A DNA stretch of 34,724 nucleotides from Richelia sp. CSU_2_1 (GCA_012034575.1 JAAUPF010000061.1:1-34724); one strand, 5' to 3'; positions 1 through 8,599 are shown, numbered from the stretch's first letter. Notes: generated by a model from the letters alone, not told the origin. Program-made: numbers and translations.

Positions 1-95
1 GGTAGTGGTGGCGCGGGAGTGGAGTGGCGTCGGTGTCGGCGCGGGTGTGGGTGTCGGCGCGGGAGTGGCGTCGGCGTCGGTGTTGGGACGACGGT
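1..95 (-). repeat. Low-complexity Pro/Thr linker-coding repeat
   Basis: GC-rich repeat inside the DUF4347 gene. Read from the gene's strand it starts as PTPTPTP, passes through an Arg/His-rich stretch (LPRRHPHPRRHRRH) and returns to TPAPP. The Arg/His stretch reads TPAPTPTPAPTPTP one frame over, which points to small compensating indels in the repeat. The overall reading frame is kept. Confidence 0.6.
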
Positions 96-2222
96 ACCGC
101 CAAATTCAAAAGAACCGCTATCTACGATCGCCCCTGGAATTGTATCACCGTCGATCGGACGAGTCGCGCCGCGCTGATCCGTAGTGGGGGCACCTGCTGC
201 CACACCTTTGTCAATTGCCGGACTTCCTGTCAGCAAAGCCCTAACTAAAGCGCCGTTAATCGTTTGCAGGGGGCCTAGCAGGGGGTCGGCGATCGTAATG
301 CTGGCAGTCGCATTGTAATCGTTGAAGTTATTGGTTTGTTTGACCGGCCACTGAAAATTTCCTCCTTGGTCGGTTAATTCTTGGTTGGTGTGTTGTTGAA
401 TTCCCCAAGGGTTCCCACCGTTGGAGGATGTATTGTTAGAAAAAATCGTGTTTTTGACACTGACAGTCGCGTTGTTAGCTGAAATGCCTCCACCTACCCA
501 ACCGGCTTTATTATCAGCAATCGTGGTGTTGACAATTGTGGTTGGTGCGTTGTCAAGCAGCATACCACCACCGACATTGCCAAACCCATCAAGGGCAATA
601 GTAGTAACTTCGTTGCCAGAAAAGGTGCTGTTAGTAATCGTCGTCGGCGCGTCTTTGACCCAAATACCGCCACCTTGACCGGGGGCTTTATTACCGGCAA
701 AGGTGGTATTCGAGATAGTGAATCCCCGGTTGGCACCGTTGTTCATTTGCACCAGCCCGCCACCGATTCCACCACTGCCACCATTGGGCAGTGGCAGAAT
801 TTCGTTGTTCTCGAAGGTGCTGTCGGCAACTGTTACGCTGTCTTGGGTGCCCGTGAACAGGTAAGCCGCGCCGCCTTCGCCCCGGCCTTTGTTATTGCGA
901 AAAACGCTTTTGGTGATGTTAATCGTACCCGAAGCTTCGTTAGTAGAACTGGCGCGATCGGTATAAATTGCGCCGCCGAAGCCCCTTAAAAAAGAATTGC
1001 CGTTCGGATCGTTTGGGGCAAATACGGCTGCGGTGGTGTCGTTGCCGGTGAATGTCGAGTTGTCAACGGTTAGTTTGGCGTTAAGGCTGTTGATAGCCCC
1101 ACCATTGATACCTTTGTTGTTGGTGAATTCGCTGTTGCGAACGATCAGGTTTTTGTTACTTACAAAAGCAATACCTCCGGCACCGCGTTCGTCGTTAGTT
1201 GCGGTGGCGGTATTGCCGGTAAATTTGCTGTTGGTAACGGTCAGGGTATTATTCCAGCCGCTGAAAATGGCACCGCCGCCTTTGTCGGCAGTGTTGTTAG
1301 TAAACTGCACGTTTTCTACGGTCATCGCCACTTCGTCTGTGGTGCCGATCGCGCCGCCGTTCTCGGTAGTTTTACCGTTGGTGATGTTGAGATTTTTTAG
1401 CGTAAAACTGGTGGCGGTAACAACGTTGGCATTGACAAAGAAGGCTCGGGATGCGTTGTTGCCGCTGATGGTTAAACCTGCTGCTGCGGCACCGTCGATC
1501 GTGAGGTTTTTGCCAACTGGAATTTCGAGCTGACCGCTGGTAAGGGTGATGGTTTGGTTGGCTAAACCGGGTGCGAAGGTAATTGTATCGCCAGCAACTG
1601 CGGAGGCGATCGCCGCTCTTAAAGATCCGGGGCCGCTATCAGCATTAGTGGTGACTTCGATCGTTGCTAAAGATCCTTGATAGTTTGCCATTGCTTCCGG
1701 CGATAAAGCCAGTGGCGTTTCAATTTCACCTTTAGCAAATTCTAAGTTCCAGTCGCCGCCCCTACCAGTGATGTTGGTGGACGCTGCAACATCTGCTCCT
1801 GTTAATTCAGCAAGTTTGCTAACAAAATTAGCGCCCGCACCCGACGCTACATCGCATCCGTAGACCATAACATCAGCTTGCGGGGCCAGAGAAGTTTGCC
1901 ATTTTTCCAACTGGCTTTTGTATTGTTCGATGTTATCCGAACCCAGAGTAGTGTTGCCCAGTTGCAGGCTGCCTTCACTACCGTGAGAAATAATGTGAAC
2001 TGAGTCGATCGCCCCGTTAGTAGAGGCATACTTTTCTAGTTCTGAGGTAATTTGTTCGATGCCGTTTTTGTCCCGATCGAGCAGGATTACCTGCTGTCCC
2101 GGCAGCACGCCCGCCGCTATTGATTGGTAGTCTTCTACCCCAGCATCAATAAAGACTATGGCACGCGGTGGCAAATCTTTCAGGGAAGTTTGTGGAGTGA
2201 ATTGAGCGAACGTAGCTGTCAT
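1..2222 (-). CDS. DUF4347 / beta-helix 'choice-of-anchor' surface protein, 5' part
   Basis: Open from an ATG at 2222 to the left edge, about 740 codons with no stop, so the C-terminus lies outside the window. A GGAG nine bases before the ATG supports the start. Residues ~20-180 are a DUF4347 domain: IVFIDAG, HIISHGSEGSLQLGN (His80), VMVYGCDVA (Cys123), TGADVAAST and GGDWNLEF. Residues ~185-660 open with VTTNADSGPGSLRAAI and continue as Asn/Thr/Gly-rich strands of the type NSTFTGNxxxxxGGAI, the pattern of a right-handed parallel beta-helix. They end with SPAIDKG, TDQRGATRP and DSGSFEF, typical of choice-of-anchor Q domains. A Pro/Thr linker follows at the edge. In cyanobacteria such proteins are very large, lack a classical signal peptide and are thought to be exported (family knowledge). 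The substrate or partner is unknown. Confidence 0.88.
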   Translation of the reverse strand, partial: MTATFAQFTPQTSLKDLPPRAIVFIDAGVEDYQSIAAGVLPGQQVILLDRDKNGIEQITSELEKYASTNGAIDSVHIISHGSEGSLQLGNTTLGSDNIEQYKSQLEKWQTSLAPQADVMVYGCDVASGAGANFVSKLAELTGADVAASTNITGRGGDWNLEFAKGEIETPLALSPEAMANYQGSLATIEVTTNADSGPGSLRAAIASAVAGDTITFAPGLANQTITLTSGQLEIPVGKNLTIDGAAAAGLTISGNNASRAFFVNANVVTATSFTLKNLNITNGKTTENGGAIGTTDEVAMTVENVQFTNNTADKGGGAIFSGWNNTLTVTNSKFTGNTATATNDERGAGGIAFVSNKNLIVRNSEFTNNKGINGGAINSLNAKLTVDNSTFTGNDTTAAVFAPNDPNGNSFLRGFGGAIYTDRASSTNEASGTINITKSVFRNNKGRGEGGAAYLFTGTQDSVTVADSTFENNEILPLPNGGSGGIGGGLVQMNNGANRGFTISNTTFAGNKAPGQGGGIWVKDAPTTITNSTFSGNEVTTIALDGFGNVGGGMLLDNAPTTIVNTTIADNKAGWVGGGISANNATVSVKNTIFSNNTSSNGGNPWGIQQHTNQELTDQGGNFQWPVKQTNNFNDYNATASITIADPLLGPLQTINGALVRALLTGSPAIDKGVAAGAPTTDQRGATRPIDGDTIPGAIVDSGSFEFGGTVVPTPTPTPLPRRHPHPRRHRRHSTPAPPL

Positions 2223-2956
2223 TTTAGATTCTCCGTTAATGGCATTATTGGTAGATACAGCCTGGGAGTAATCTCATCAGAATCATTCTGTTTTAACCTA
2301 ACACATATTTTCGGACAAATTCAAGAGATGAAAATATTTTATTTGTTGTTATTTTGTCCGGAATTTGCTTTTAGGTTTTGTAGATAGTTAATTTTTGGGA
2401 GAGGTATATGCCCCAAAAAACGCAATTTTTTGCACGATCGTTTCCAACAGATAGTGGGGCATCACTACTGTTTAATTTTAGTAAATAGTATGCGACCTAA
2501 ATACAAACAACAGGATTTAGACGCAATACGATCGCATCCGTGCAGCCCAAATTAGCTCGATCGAGGGTTGGATCGGGTGCAAAATTTAAGAGCGATCGAA
2601 CGTACTATAAATGCGGGCGATCGAAATTCCAGACAATTCAATACAAATGCCAACAGAGTTTTCTGGCATCAATTTAAAGATTGAAACTGCTCGATCGATA
2701 CCGATTTGCGATCGGAAAATTTCTGATTTCAATGGGGCTAACTGGCGCACAACCCACAATTTTTAGTTAGCCACCTCAATTAAATTTGTGAAAGCTGGCA
2801 CAAAATAGCTCGGTTTGCGAGCAAACTTGCGACTTGATGGTTGAATGACGATCGAGATATTGAAGCAGAAACCGCGTTTTTCACTTCGCGCGCGTCAGTG
2901 CTATTTCTGTTGAAAATTCTGTTAAAATCGAGCATTTAGCTTATCCCTGAAAAACA
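2223..2956. other. Intergenic region, no gene recognised
   Basis: About 730 bases without a convincing coding region. It is AT-rich near 2300-2400 and dotted with CGATCG-type sites. An inverted repeat ATGCCCC (2408-2414) / GGGGCAT (2456-2462) is the only structure I could see. The left part presumably holds the promoter of the DUF4347 gene; I could not assign -35/-10 boxes with confidence. Confidence 0.5.
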
Positions 2957-3595
2957 TCATGCTAGCAGCACTTCTAGAGTTGATTGCAATGCAGGTACGC
3001 AGTAGAGAGACAGCAGTGTTTTGTCCGTACCCGATCGCAAGCAATTAAGAATTGCTGTATTATTATCAGACAACCGATCGCGCGTTTTAGCCTCAAATAA
3101 TGTGTCACTGTTTCGATCGGCCTGGGTTAGCAAGTTTGGGTTGCCAGATTGTTCCCGAAAGCGCCAAAAGCTTTGCCAGAGATGACTTATGATTAACCCT
3201 GAAACATTATAACAAGGGCGATCGGCGCGATCGCGGCAGTCAAGTGCAACATCTTTTTGAGTTGGGGAACTGTACCATTTTGAGAATTGGCTGATTTGCA
3301 ATTTGAGTTGATGCAAGCAGTGGATAGTAAAGCCTAAATGCGACTTATCGGGACTATCCTGGCAAAGTATTTTTAGAGTGTCAATCTTTCCAAAGGTAGA
3401 GGCAGTTTGCGACAGATGTGGATTATTTAACTCGACTCCATCCGATCGAGAATTAAGTGCGATCGCCAGTTTTCGGAGCAAAATTGTAGAGACAACAAAC
3501 CAATCACCGTGAAAACTGGAGTCGATCGAAGCAATGCTTTTGGAAGCAAGAGATTCGTCTGTGAATGCGGAACTTGTTTCGTGAGAAAGTGACAT
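2957..3595 (-). CDS. Hypothetical protein, 212 aa
   Basis: A 212-codon reading frame starting at ATG 3595. The upstream sequence GGAGCCAGGAGT holds two possible ribosome-binding sites, the first at normal spacing. The product is Ser/Leu-rich, soluble-looking, with no signal peptide, membrane segment or motif that I recognise. Stretches such as DCRDRADRP come from overlapping CGATCG repeats in the DNA, which weakens the coding case. It stands alone between the DUF4347 gene and a repeat-rich region. It may be a lineage-specific gene or a chance frame. Confidence 0.35.
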   Translation of the reverse strand: MSLSHETSSAFTDESLASKSIASIDSSFHGDWFVVSTILLRKLAIALNSRSDGVELNNPHLSQTASTFGKIDTLKILCQDSPDKSHLGFTIHCLHQLKLQISQFSKWYSSPTQKDVALDCRDRADRPCYNVSGLIISHLWQSFWRFREQSGNPNLLTQADRNSDTLFEAKTRDRLSDNNTAILNCLRSGTDKTLLSLYCVPALQSTLEVLLA

Positions 3596-3797
3596 ACTCC
3601 TGGCTCCAAGATAGTGCTATTTGGTAGATACACCTCTGGAGTCAGACTGTCAGGTCAGGTAAGTATTGAAGATACCGATCGTGGGACGCGGTTGCTTCAT
3701 CAAATGTTATTCAACCCACCTATCACTTTCACCCATTTTTGTCGCGATCGCATCCGCGATCGCACGGAAATTTACAAATTGCGTGATTTTACTTAGT

Positions 3798-3852
3798 GGT
3801 AATTGGTAATTGGTAATTGGTAATTGGTAATTGGTAATTGGTAATTGGTAAT
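3798..3852. repeat. Heptanucleotide tandem repeat GGTAATT, ~8 copies
   Basis: Eight near-perfect head-to-tail copies of the 7-mer GGTAATT. This is a short tandemly repeated repetitive (STRR) sequence of the kind common in filamentous cyanobacteria. It is followed directly by a polypyrimidine run and a CRISPR-like unit. Confidence 0.95.
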
Positions 3853-3860
3853 GACGCAAT

Positions 3861-3890
3861 TCTCCCACTCTCCCACTCTCCCCCTCTCCC
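3861..3890. repeat. Polypyrimidine (CTCCC)n tract
   Basis: A run built from CTCCCACT and CCCCTCTCCCC units, almost free of purines on this strand. Similar tracts occur at 11266-11335 and (as purines) at 28374-28402, each beside heptamer repeats. Confidence 0.85.
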
Positions 3891-3983
3891 CGCAAGGGGA
3901 CGGAAACCTTTCGGTTTATGCTCTAACTGACTTACCACCTGGTTAAACTTTCCTAAATTATCTCCCCGCAAGGGGACGGAAAC
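3885..3983. CRISPR. CRISPR-like remnant: two repeats, one spacer, no cas genes
   Basis: The sequence TCT + CCCCGCAAGGGGACGGAAAC occurs identically at 3885-3907 and 3961-3983. The period is 76 bases, which fits a ~37-base repeat plus a ~39-base spacer. The shared part has the CCCC..GGGG stem and the GAAAC 3' end seen in many cyanobacterial CRISPR repeats (for example repeats ending CCCCGTCAGGGGACTGAAAC in Synechocystis, from memory). Only the 3' ~23 bases are shared; the 5' half of the left copy is replaced by polypyrimidine repeat. No cas gene lies in the window. The two copies could instead be another kind of dispersed hairpin repeat. Confidence 0.55.
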
Positions 3984-4023
3984 TAAGGATGTTATTATCA
4001 GAAATATCGCTCACCCCAAAATA

Positions 4024-4049
4024 CCGCCAGGGGTTTAAACCCCTGGCGG
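4024..4049. repeat. Perfect 26-bp palindrome
   Basis: Half-site CCGCCAGGGGTTT followed directly by its exact reverse complement, with no spacer. It probably belongs to a family of dispersed cyanobacterial palindromes; it lacks a T-run, so a terminator role is uncertain. Confidence 0.9.
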
Positions 4050-4092
4050 ACTGCGGATGTAATATTTAAACAGAAATTACCCACAAACCAAA

Positions 4093-4154
4093 GAAACCGG
4101 GTTTTTCCCCAATTTGCGGGCGAAAACCAAAGATTGTCGTAAAAACCCGGTTTC
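4093..4154. repeat. MITE-like inverted repeat (14-bp perfect arms)
   Basis: Arms GAAACCGGGTTTTT (4093-4106) and AAAAACCCGGTTTC (4141-4154) enclose 34 bases. The long perfect arms and the position beside other repeats suggest a small dispersed element. It could also fold as a terminator for the minus-strand gene ending at 4235. Confidence 0.8.
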
Positions 4155-4177
4155 CAAACACCCGCGCAACTCCGATA

Positions 4178-4226
4178 GAACTTATCTGCGTTTATCTCCG
4201 TTTATCTGCATTCAATCTGCGGTTAT
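4178..4226. repeat. Degenerate ATCTGCGTTT direct repeats
   Basis: Four imperfect copies of TTATCTGCGT/TTATCTCCGT-type units just downstream of the membrane-protein gene. A related 'CTCTGCGTTCTCTGCGG' sequence is seen at 7619-7646 and 28319-28350, so this looks like one dispersed family. Confidence 0.6.
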
Positions 4227-4234
4227 ATTTAATA

Positions 4235-5728
4235 TCAATCAGCAGAAGACGGCGGTTTTTTCCCAGAGTTGCGGATATTAATTACCTTGCTGAGTACGTC
4301 AAACCAAAAAACTGCTCCCATCGAAATAGCCACACCGCTAATAATCCAACCCAAAATTTTTAACAAAAAAGCCTGCCACCACACATTACTATTACTATAT
4401 TTTGCCAATTTATTAGCTTCGCTCCATCCCAAAGGCAAAGCTAAATTATCCAAAGCCCGATCGACCTCAGATTTCACTTTTGTTAAATTTGTTAAATTCC
4501 CCTGTCGGTTTTGGGCATTATTTGCAACTATCTGCTGCGCGTAAACATTCACGGTCGATCGCAACTGCGAATCCTTCGACAATCGATTAATAATATTGAG
4601 ACTGTCGGCATTAGAAAAAATCGCGATCGACGTGCCGATTAAAATAGCAACTCCCCTCGCATTCCGCTTGTAAACACCTGCTGCCCGCTGCATCGATCGA
4701 TCGAACCAAACTTGAATTTCTTGCTGAAATTTCTGCAACTGTTCCTGAGTATTTGCACTGTTACTTTCCGCGCGCTGCGCTAAAAACTCAAGGCTGTTTT
4801 GCAGCGATTCCGGCATACTTTCAACTATTTCTACAATTTGTTGGTAAATCGGACTGCCTACTTTTTCTTCCAAAATTTCCGTTACCGTATCCTGAGTTGC
4901 CCTAACTTTTCGCATCGCATTTAAAACATTGCTCAAACTCGGCTGCAATTGCGATCGCAGCGCCTCCCGCTCGACTTCGCTATCCAAAGAAGTTTTGACA
5001 AATGCCATCTGTCTGTGAAAATCCCTACCAGCAACCTCAGTTTCCGGCAGGTAAATCTGAGAATCGTTAATATAAAAACCCAGTTTTTCTGACATTCGAT
5101 CCAAAGCAGCATTCAAACTGCTGCAATTGTTTTTATAATCTTCCACAACTCGATCGAACTCCACAGCCAGCCACGTAAATTCTTCTTCGATAATCGGTCC
5201 GACGGATTCCGGCAACTTCAGACTGTTGGCGATCGTTTTAATTTGCGCCAACTGCAAATCTTTAAATTTTTCCAACCGAGATTCAGCGATCGATCGCAGC
5301 AAAGGAGCAATCTTTAAAGTATCCAAAAGACACTCCGAAAAATTTTCCGATGCAATGTAAGAAGGTCCCGAAGACTTATTCCCAAAAACATTGCGCCTCC
5401 CGGTCATGCGGCGATAAAATGCTCCCATACCGTGCGTAAAATTGCGGCACATTTCTAAGAACGGCCCTTTAGCTTCCTGATTCAAATCGTTAACGATCGG
5501 ATTGTCATAAATTGAATTCGCAAAATGACCGATTTTCCCAAGTTGCAGCTCATCTTTCACCGCTTCGCTACCGCCAGAAATCAAAGTTTCGATCGACCTT
5601 TTTAAATGTTGGGCCCGCCACTGCAAAACAGTAGCAATCAATTCCTGAATTTCTGAAGCCAGCAAGCTTAAAGTCAGGTAAATAAAAACTAAGCCGATGA
5701 TAATATCTATAACTACAGGTAAGTTCAT
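4235..5728 (-). CDS. Unknown membrane protein, 497 aa
   Basis: Starts at ATG 5728 and ends at 4235. An N-terminal membrane segment (IDIIIGLVFIYLTLSLLA, residues ~7-25) is followed by a long Gln/Glu/Leu-rich region that looks alpha-helical. A second hydrophobic segment (VAILIGTSIAIF) lies near residue 360 and a third (LGWIISGVAISMGAVFWF) near 455-475, followed by FDVLSKVINIRNSG. This arrangement, with a GW-type C-terminal segment ending in a FWFDxLxK motif, resembles a widespread bacterial membrane-protein family without an assigned function (recalled, not searched). The gene is divergent from the glycosyltransferase at 5859 with ~130 bases between them. No catalytic motif seen. The function is unknown. 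Confidence 0.85.
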   Translation of the reverse strand: MNLPVVIDIIIGLVFIYLTLSLLASEIQELIATVLQWRAQHLKRSIETLISGGSEAVKDELQLGKIGHFANSIYDNPIVNDLNQEAKGPFLEMCRNFTHGMGAFYRRMTGRRNVFGNKSSGPSYIASENFSECLLDTLKIAPLLRSIAESRLEKFKDLQLAQIKTIANSLKLPESVGPIIEEEFTWLAVEFDRVVEDYKNNCSSLNAALDRMSEKLGFYINDSQIYLPETEVAGRDFHRQMAFVKTSLDSEVEREALRSQLQPSLSNVLNAMRKVRATQDTVTEILEEKVGSPIYQQIVEIVESMPESLQNSLEFLAQRAESNSANTQEQLQKFQQEIQVWFDRSMQRAAGVYKRNARGVAILIGTSIAIFSNADSLNIINRLSKDSQLRSTVNVYAQQIVANNAQNRQGNLTNLTKVKSEVDRALDNLALPLGWSEANKLAKYSNSNVWWQAFLLKILGWIISGVAISMGAVFWFDVLSKVINIRNSGKKPPSSAD

Positions 5729-5858
5729 GACCGCAGAGAAAAAAGAAGGAAAAGAGAAAAAGCCCGCTTTTAAGCGCGTTAGCTGCTATCTGAGTTTGCC
5801 ACCAATTGCGCGCAAACAAGATATTTAGTAATCTTAAGTCATTAAAGTCTCTTAATTT

Positions 5859-7577
5859 ATGCCAGAAAATTTTTATTGGGGCGATCGCAAATATCAAAAT
5901 CCCTTCAATAGCAAGTATGCAGACACGCTTTGGGTTCTAGCATTTCTATTGGCTGCGATCGTAATTTTCCAACTAAATCTAGGCGGCCTAGCTTTGCGGG
6001 ATTGGGATGAAGGCATTGCAGCCCAAGTAGCGCGGGAAATCGGGCGCGGCGGTTCGGCTTGGCTGTATCCCACCCTCAGCGGCACGGCTTATTTCAACAA
6101 GCCGCCTTTAGTACACTGGCTGATGGCGGCGTGTTTTGCAGCCGGAGGTATCAGCGAATTGACGGCGAGATTCGTGCCGGCGATGCTGTGCGCGACTTCC
6201 GTACCCCTGCTTTACGCCGTCGGTAGGGAATTATTTCCCCAGCAGCGGATTGTCGCTATTTTTTCAGCCCTTGTTTACCTGACGCTGCTGCCGGTACTGC
6301 GCCACGGGCGTTTGGCGATGTTAGACGGGGCAGTGTTGTGTTTTTTGCTGGCAGGAATTTGGTGTTTGCTGCGATCGCGCCGGGATTTGCGCTACGCTTT
6401 GGCTGCGGGCATCGGTTTCGGACTGATTTGCTTGACAAAAGGCGTGATGTTGGGGATGCTGTTAGGCGCGATCGGTTTTTGCTTCCTAATTTGGGATACC
6501 CCGCGCCTCATTTCTTCCGGCTATCTTTGGGGCGGATTAATTTTAGGGGCTTTGCCGGTAACTGCTTGGTATTACGCCCAATGGCTGCACTACGGACAAG
6601 ATTTTATCACCGCAAATTTAGTCGATCAATCTTTCCGGCGCATTTTGGAACCGGTAGGCAATAACACGGGCGGCCCTTGGTATTATCTATTAGAAATTTT
6701 AGAATCAGCTTGGCCGTGGCAGTTATTTTGGCTGCAAGGATTGCGTTTTAGTTGGGAAAATCGCAATTTTGCCGGCCCGAAATTAGTGTTAGTTTGGAGC
6801 GGAATTTATTTGCTAGCAATTTCGGTAATGAATACCAAATTGCCTTGGTATATTTTACCGCTTTATCCAGCTTTTTCCTTAGCAGTTGGCAGTTACCTGG
6901 CAGCCGTTTGGGAGCAAATGCCAGAGCAAGAATCTGGTATAAAACTTGAGGAAGACGAACTACATTTTGAGCAGCATCTAGAGAAAGATAGCTTCACTTC
7001 GCGACCTTTTGATGTTCTATCTTGTTTGCCCCATCCCGCAATTTTTGTCATCCTTGCCTCTGTAGCTGCTGCGGGTTGTTTGTACTTCAGCGGCTGGCTT
7101 TCTTTGGGAGTGAAAGTTGTCAAGCCAGAGCAAGACTTGCAGTTAATGCTAGCATTTACAGCTTTGACAATGACCTTTGCAGCCGTGCTGCTGCACCGCA
7201 GAGACAGGCAGTTTCTGCTAATTTTATTTTGGGGAACTTACGTTTCGCTGTTAGTATTTGTCGCTTCTGACAACTGGATTTGGGAACTCGCTGAAGATTA
7301 TGCTGTCAAACCCGTAGCTGAAATTGTCCGCGCAGCAACACCAGCAGGCCAAGAGGTTTTTACTTCCCACCGTTTCCCGCGTCCGTCTTTAAATTTTTAC
7401 AGCGATCGTCAAGTTATTGTAGCCGATGCGCCGACACTGAAACAAAAATGGCAAACTCTATCTCAACCTTATTTTTTGTTAGAAAAACCCGTTTTAAAAC
7501 ATCTAGGATTGGAGAATGCTGAAGTTATCAAAACTGCTGATGATTGGGTTGTGGTGACTCGAAAAACAAGTAAATAG
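5859..7577 (+). CDS. Glycosyltransferase family 39 (ArnT/PMT-like)
   Basis: A 572-aa polytopic inner-membrane protein with roughly eleven hydrophobic segments. After the first segment come RDWDEG (residues 47-52) and YFNKPPLVHW (~78-87). These are the hallmark acidic loop and the KPP motif of the GT-C superfamily enzymes ArnT/PMT, which move a sugar from a polyprenyl-phosphate carrier to a lipid or protein on the outer side of the membrane. An acidic hydrophilic loop at ~350-390 and a soluble C-terminal part (~480-572) follow. No strong ribosome-binding site precedes the ATG, but the motif sits at the usual distance from it. No sugar-nucleotide or lipid-A genes are nearby, so the acceptor cannot be named. 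Confidence 0.88.
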   Translation: MPENFYWGDRKYQNPFNSKYADTLWVLAFLLAAIVIFQLNLGGLALRDWDEGIAAQVAREIGRGGSAWLYPTLSGTAYFNKPPLVHWLMAACFAAGGISELTARFVPAMLCATSVPLLYAVGRELFPQQRIVAIFSALVYLTLLPVLRHGRLAMLDGAVLCFLLAGIWCLLRSRRDLRYALAAGIGFGLICLTKGVMLGMLLGAIGFCFLIWDTPRLISSGYLWGGLILGALPVTAWYYAQWLHYGQDFITANLVDQSFRRILEPVGNNTGGPWYYLLEILESAWPWQLFWLQGLRFSWENRNFAGPKLVLVWSGIYLLAISVMNTKLPWYILPLYPAFSLAVGSYLAAVWEQMPEQESGIKLEEDELHFEQHLEKDSFTSRPFDVLSCLPHPAIFVILASVAAAGCLYFSGWLSLGVKVVKPEQDLQLMLAFTALTMTFAAVLLHRRDRQFLLILFWGTYVSLLVFVASDNWIWELAEDYAVKPVAEIVRAATPAGQEVFTSHRFPRPSLNFYSDRQVIVADAPTLKQKWQTLSQPYFLLEKPVLKHLGLENAEVIKTADDWVVVTRKTSK

Positions 7578-7758
7578 AGGGCAGAAGGCAGATACGGTAA
7601 ACTTTTCTCCCTCTTCTCTCTGTGTCCTCTGCGTTCTCTGCGGTTCATTAAATAATCAACATTAGGGAAATCACATCCCCGATCGCTCTTCTAGAAATGT
7701 AACTTGGTAAGGTCGATCGGGAAATAAGATTCATGAATTTGCAGGTTCATTTATGCCC
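7578..7758. other. Short intergenic region with dispersed repeat
   Basis: Between two convergent genes. 7606-7646 is a CT-rich sequence ending in CTCTGCGTTCTCTGCGGTT, the same dispersed family as at 28319-28350. No clear terminator hairpin. Confidence 0.5.
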
Positions 7759-8376
7759 CTAAAATTCGCAACTTTCTTCACCCATACTTCCATGTTCTTG
7801 AAGTTCTAAAATTGCTGTTTCTGCCAATTCATCCTCATTACCCGCACTAAAACTTTCCACAACAAACGGCAAACCAGCCGCCATCAAACCGCGCTGAATG
7901 CGATCGCTCGTTTCATCAAACAACACAAATAAAGGATGAACGGCTTCAGCTTCATCGCTGTAAATATGCTTGTAGCGATAGGGCATCACCCACTCGTAAC
8001 TTTTATCCAGCCACACCTGACACTGCCGCCAGCGGCCCAACAAATCGGAAAAATCCTCATCCGGGCGGTGAATGAACACCAAAATCTCCACTCCAACTTT
8101 AACTTTCCACTCCGGATCGCACATCAAAATCGCCAAATCGCAAGGCAAACAAACAGCTTGTCCCGGTGCGATGCTAGTGCCGCTTTTGCTAGCGTAGGAA
8201 ACTCCTTCTCGCAGCCGCGCAACGGGCAAAGGAATGCTAATTAAACTTTCGTTAGCGCGACGGATACTTGGAATCATTTCCATGTAAAGTCGATACTTTT
8301 TCAACAGCGCGATCGCGGCGGTCGATTCACTATATTCTGCGAGTAAAATTTCGTAATTCGATTGTTTGATAGACAT
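7759..8376 (-). CDS. Hypothetical protein, 205 aa
   Basis: Begins MSIKQSNYEILLAEYSES and has the composition of a soluble cytoplasmic protein (Trp- and Glu-rich, no signal peptide or membrane segment). Two CxxC-like cysteines (VCLPCD, residues ~75-80) are visible but no second pair, so metal binding is unproven. The C-terminus is acidic. I do not recognise the family. Codon use and regular amino-acid composition argue for a real gene. It is followed by pilC on the same strand (upstream side, 8600) but separated by repeats, so no operon is implied. Confidence 0.7.
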   Translation of the reverse strand: MSIKQSNYEILLAEYSESTAAIALLKKYRLYMEMIPSIRRANESLISIPLPVARLREGVSYASKSGTSIAPGQAVCLPCDLAILMCDPEWKVKVGVEILVFIHRPDEDFSDLLGRWRQCQVWLDKSYEWVMPYRYKHIYSDEAEAVHPLFVLFDETSDRIQRGLMAAGLPFVVESFSAGNEDELAETAILELQEHGSMGEESCEF

Positions 8377-8440
8377 TTTAAAATCAACCGATCGATAATC
8401 AATTAGTTATGAGTCATTAGCCCCGATCGTTATTTAGTAG

Positions 8441-8457
8441 GGTGCGCACTGCGCACC
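8441..8457. repeat. Perfect small palindrome GGTGCGCA-C-TGCGCACC
   Basis: Eight-base arms around one base. It belongs to the 'AGGGTGCGCA..' class of dispersed repeats in cyanobacterial intergenic DNA (recalled). It could also serve as a weak terminator hairpin behind pilC. Confidence 0.75.
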
Positions 8458-8561
8458 TTACAGCTTAGGATTTTTGACGGCTGACAATTGACAACTACCG
8501 CTACCAATAATATGTAGGTTCGCAATACAAGCCTTACGGCTTAGGAATTTTGACTGCTGAA

Positions 8562-8594
8562 AACTGTCAACTGTCAACTGTCAACTGTCAACTG
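8562..8594. repeat. Heptamer tandem repeat AACTGTC, ~4.5 copies
   Basis: Head-to-tail AACTGTC units immediately after the pilC stop codon. The same heptamer recurs at 11128-11227 (as GACAGTT) and 28418-28453. Confidence 0.95.
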
Positions 8595-8599
8595 GCTTT

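Noticed and set aside
997..1533. 178-codon plus-strand frame, Val/Leu/Pro-rich, membrane-like
   Set aside because: Antisense to the beta-helix repeats of the DUF4347 gene; hydrophobicity comes from reading Asn/Thr codons in reverse.
5568..5897. 109-codon minus-strand frame between the membrane protein and the glycosyltransferase
   Set aside because: Overlaps both real gene starts in another frame and has no family resemblance.
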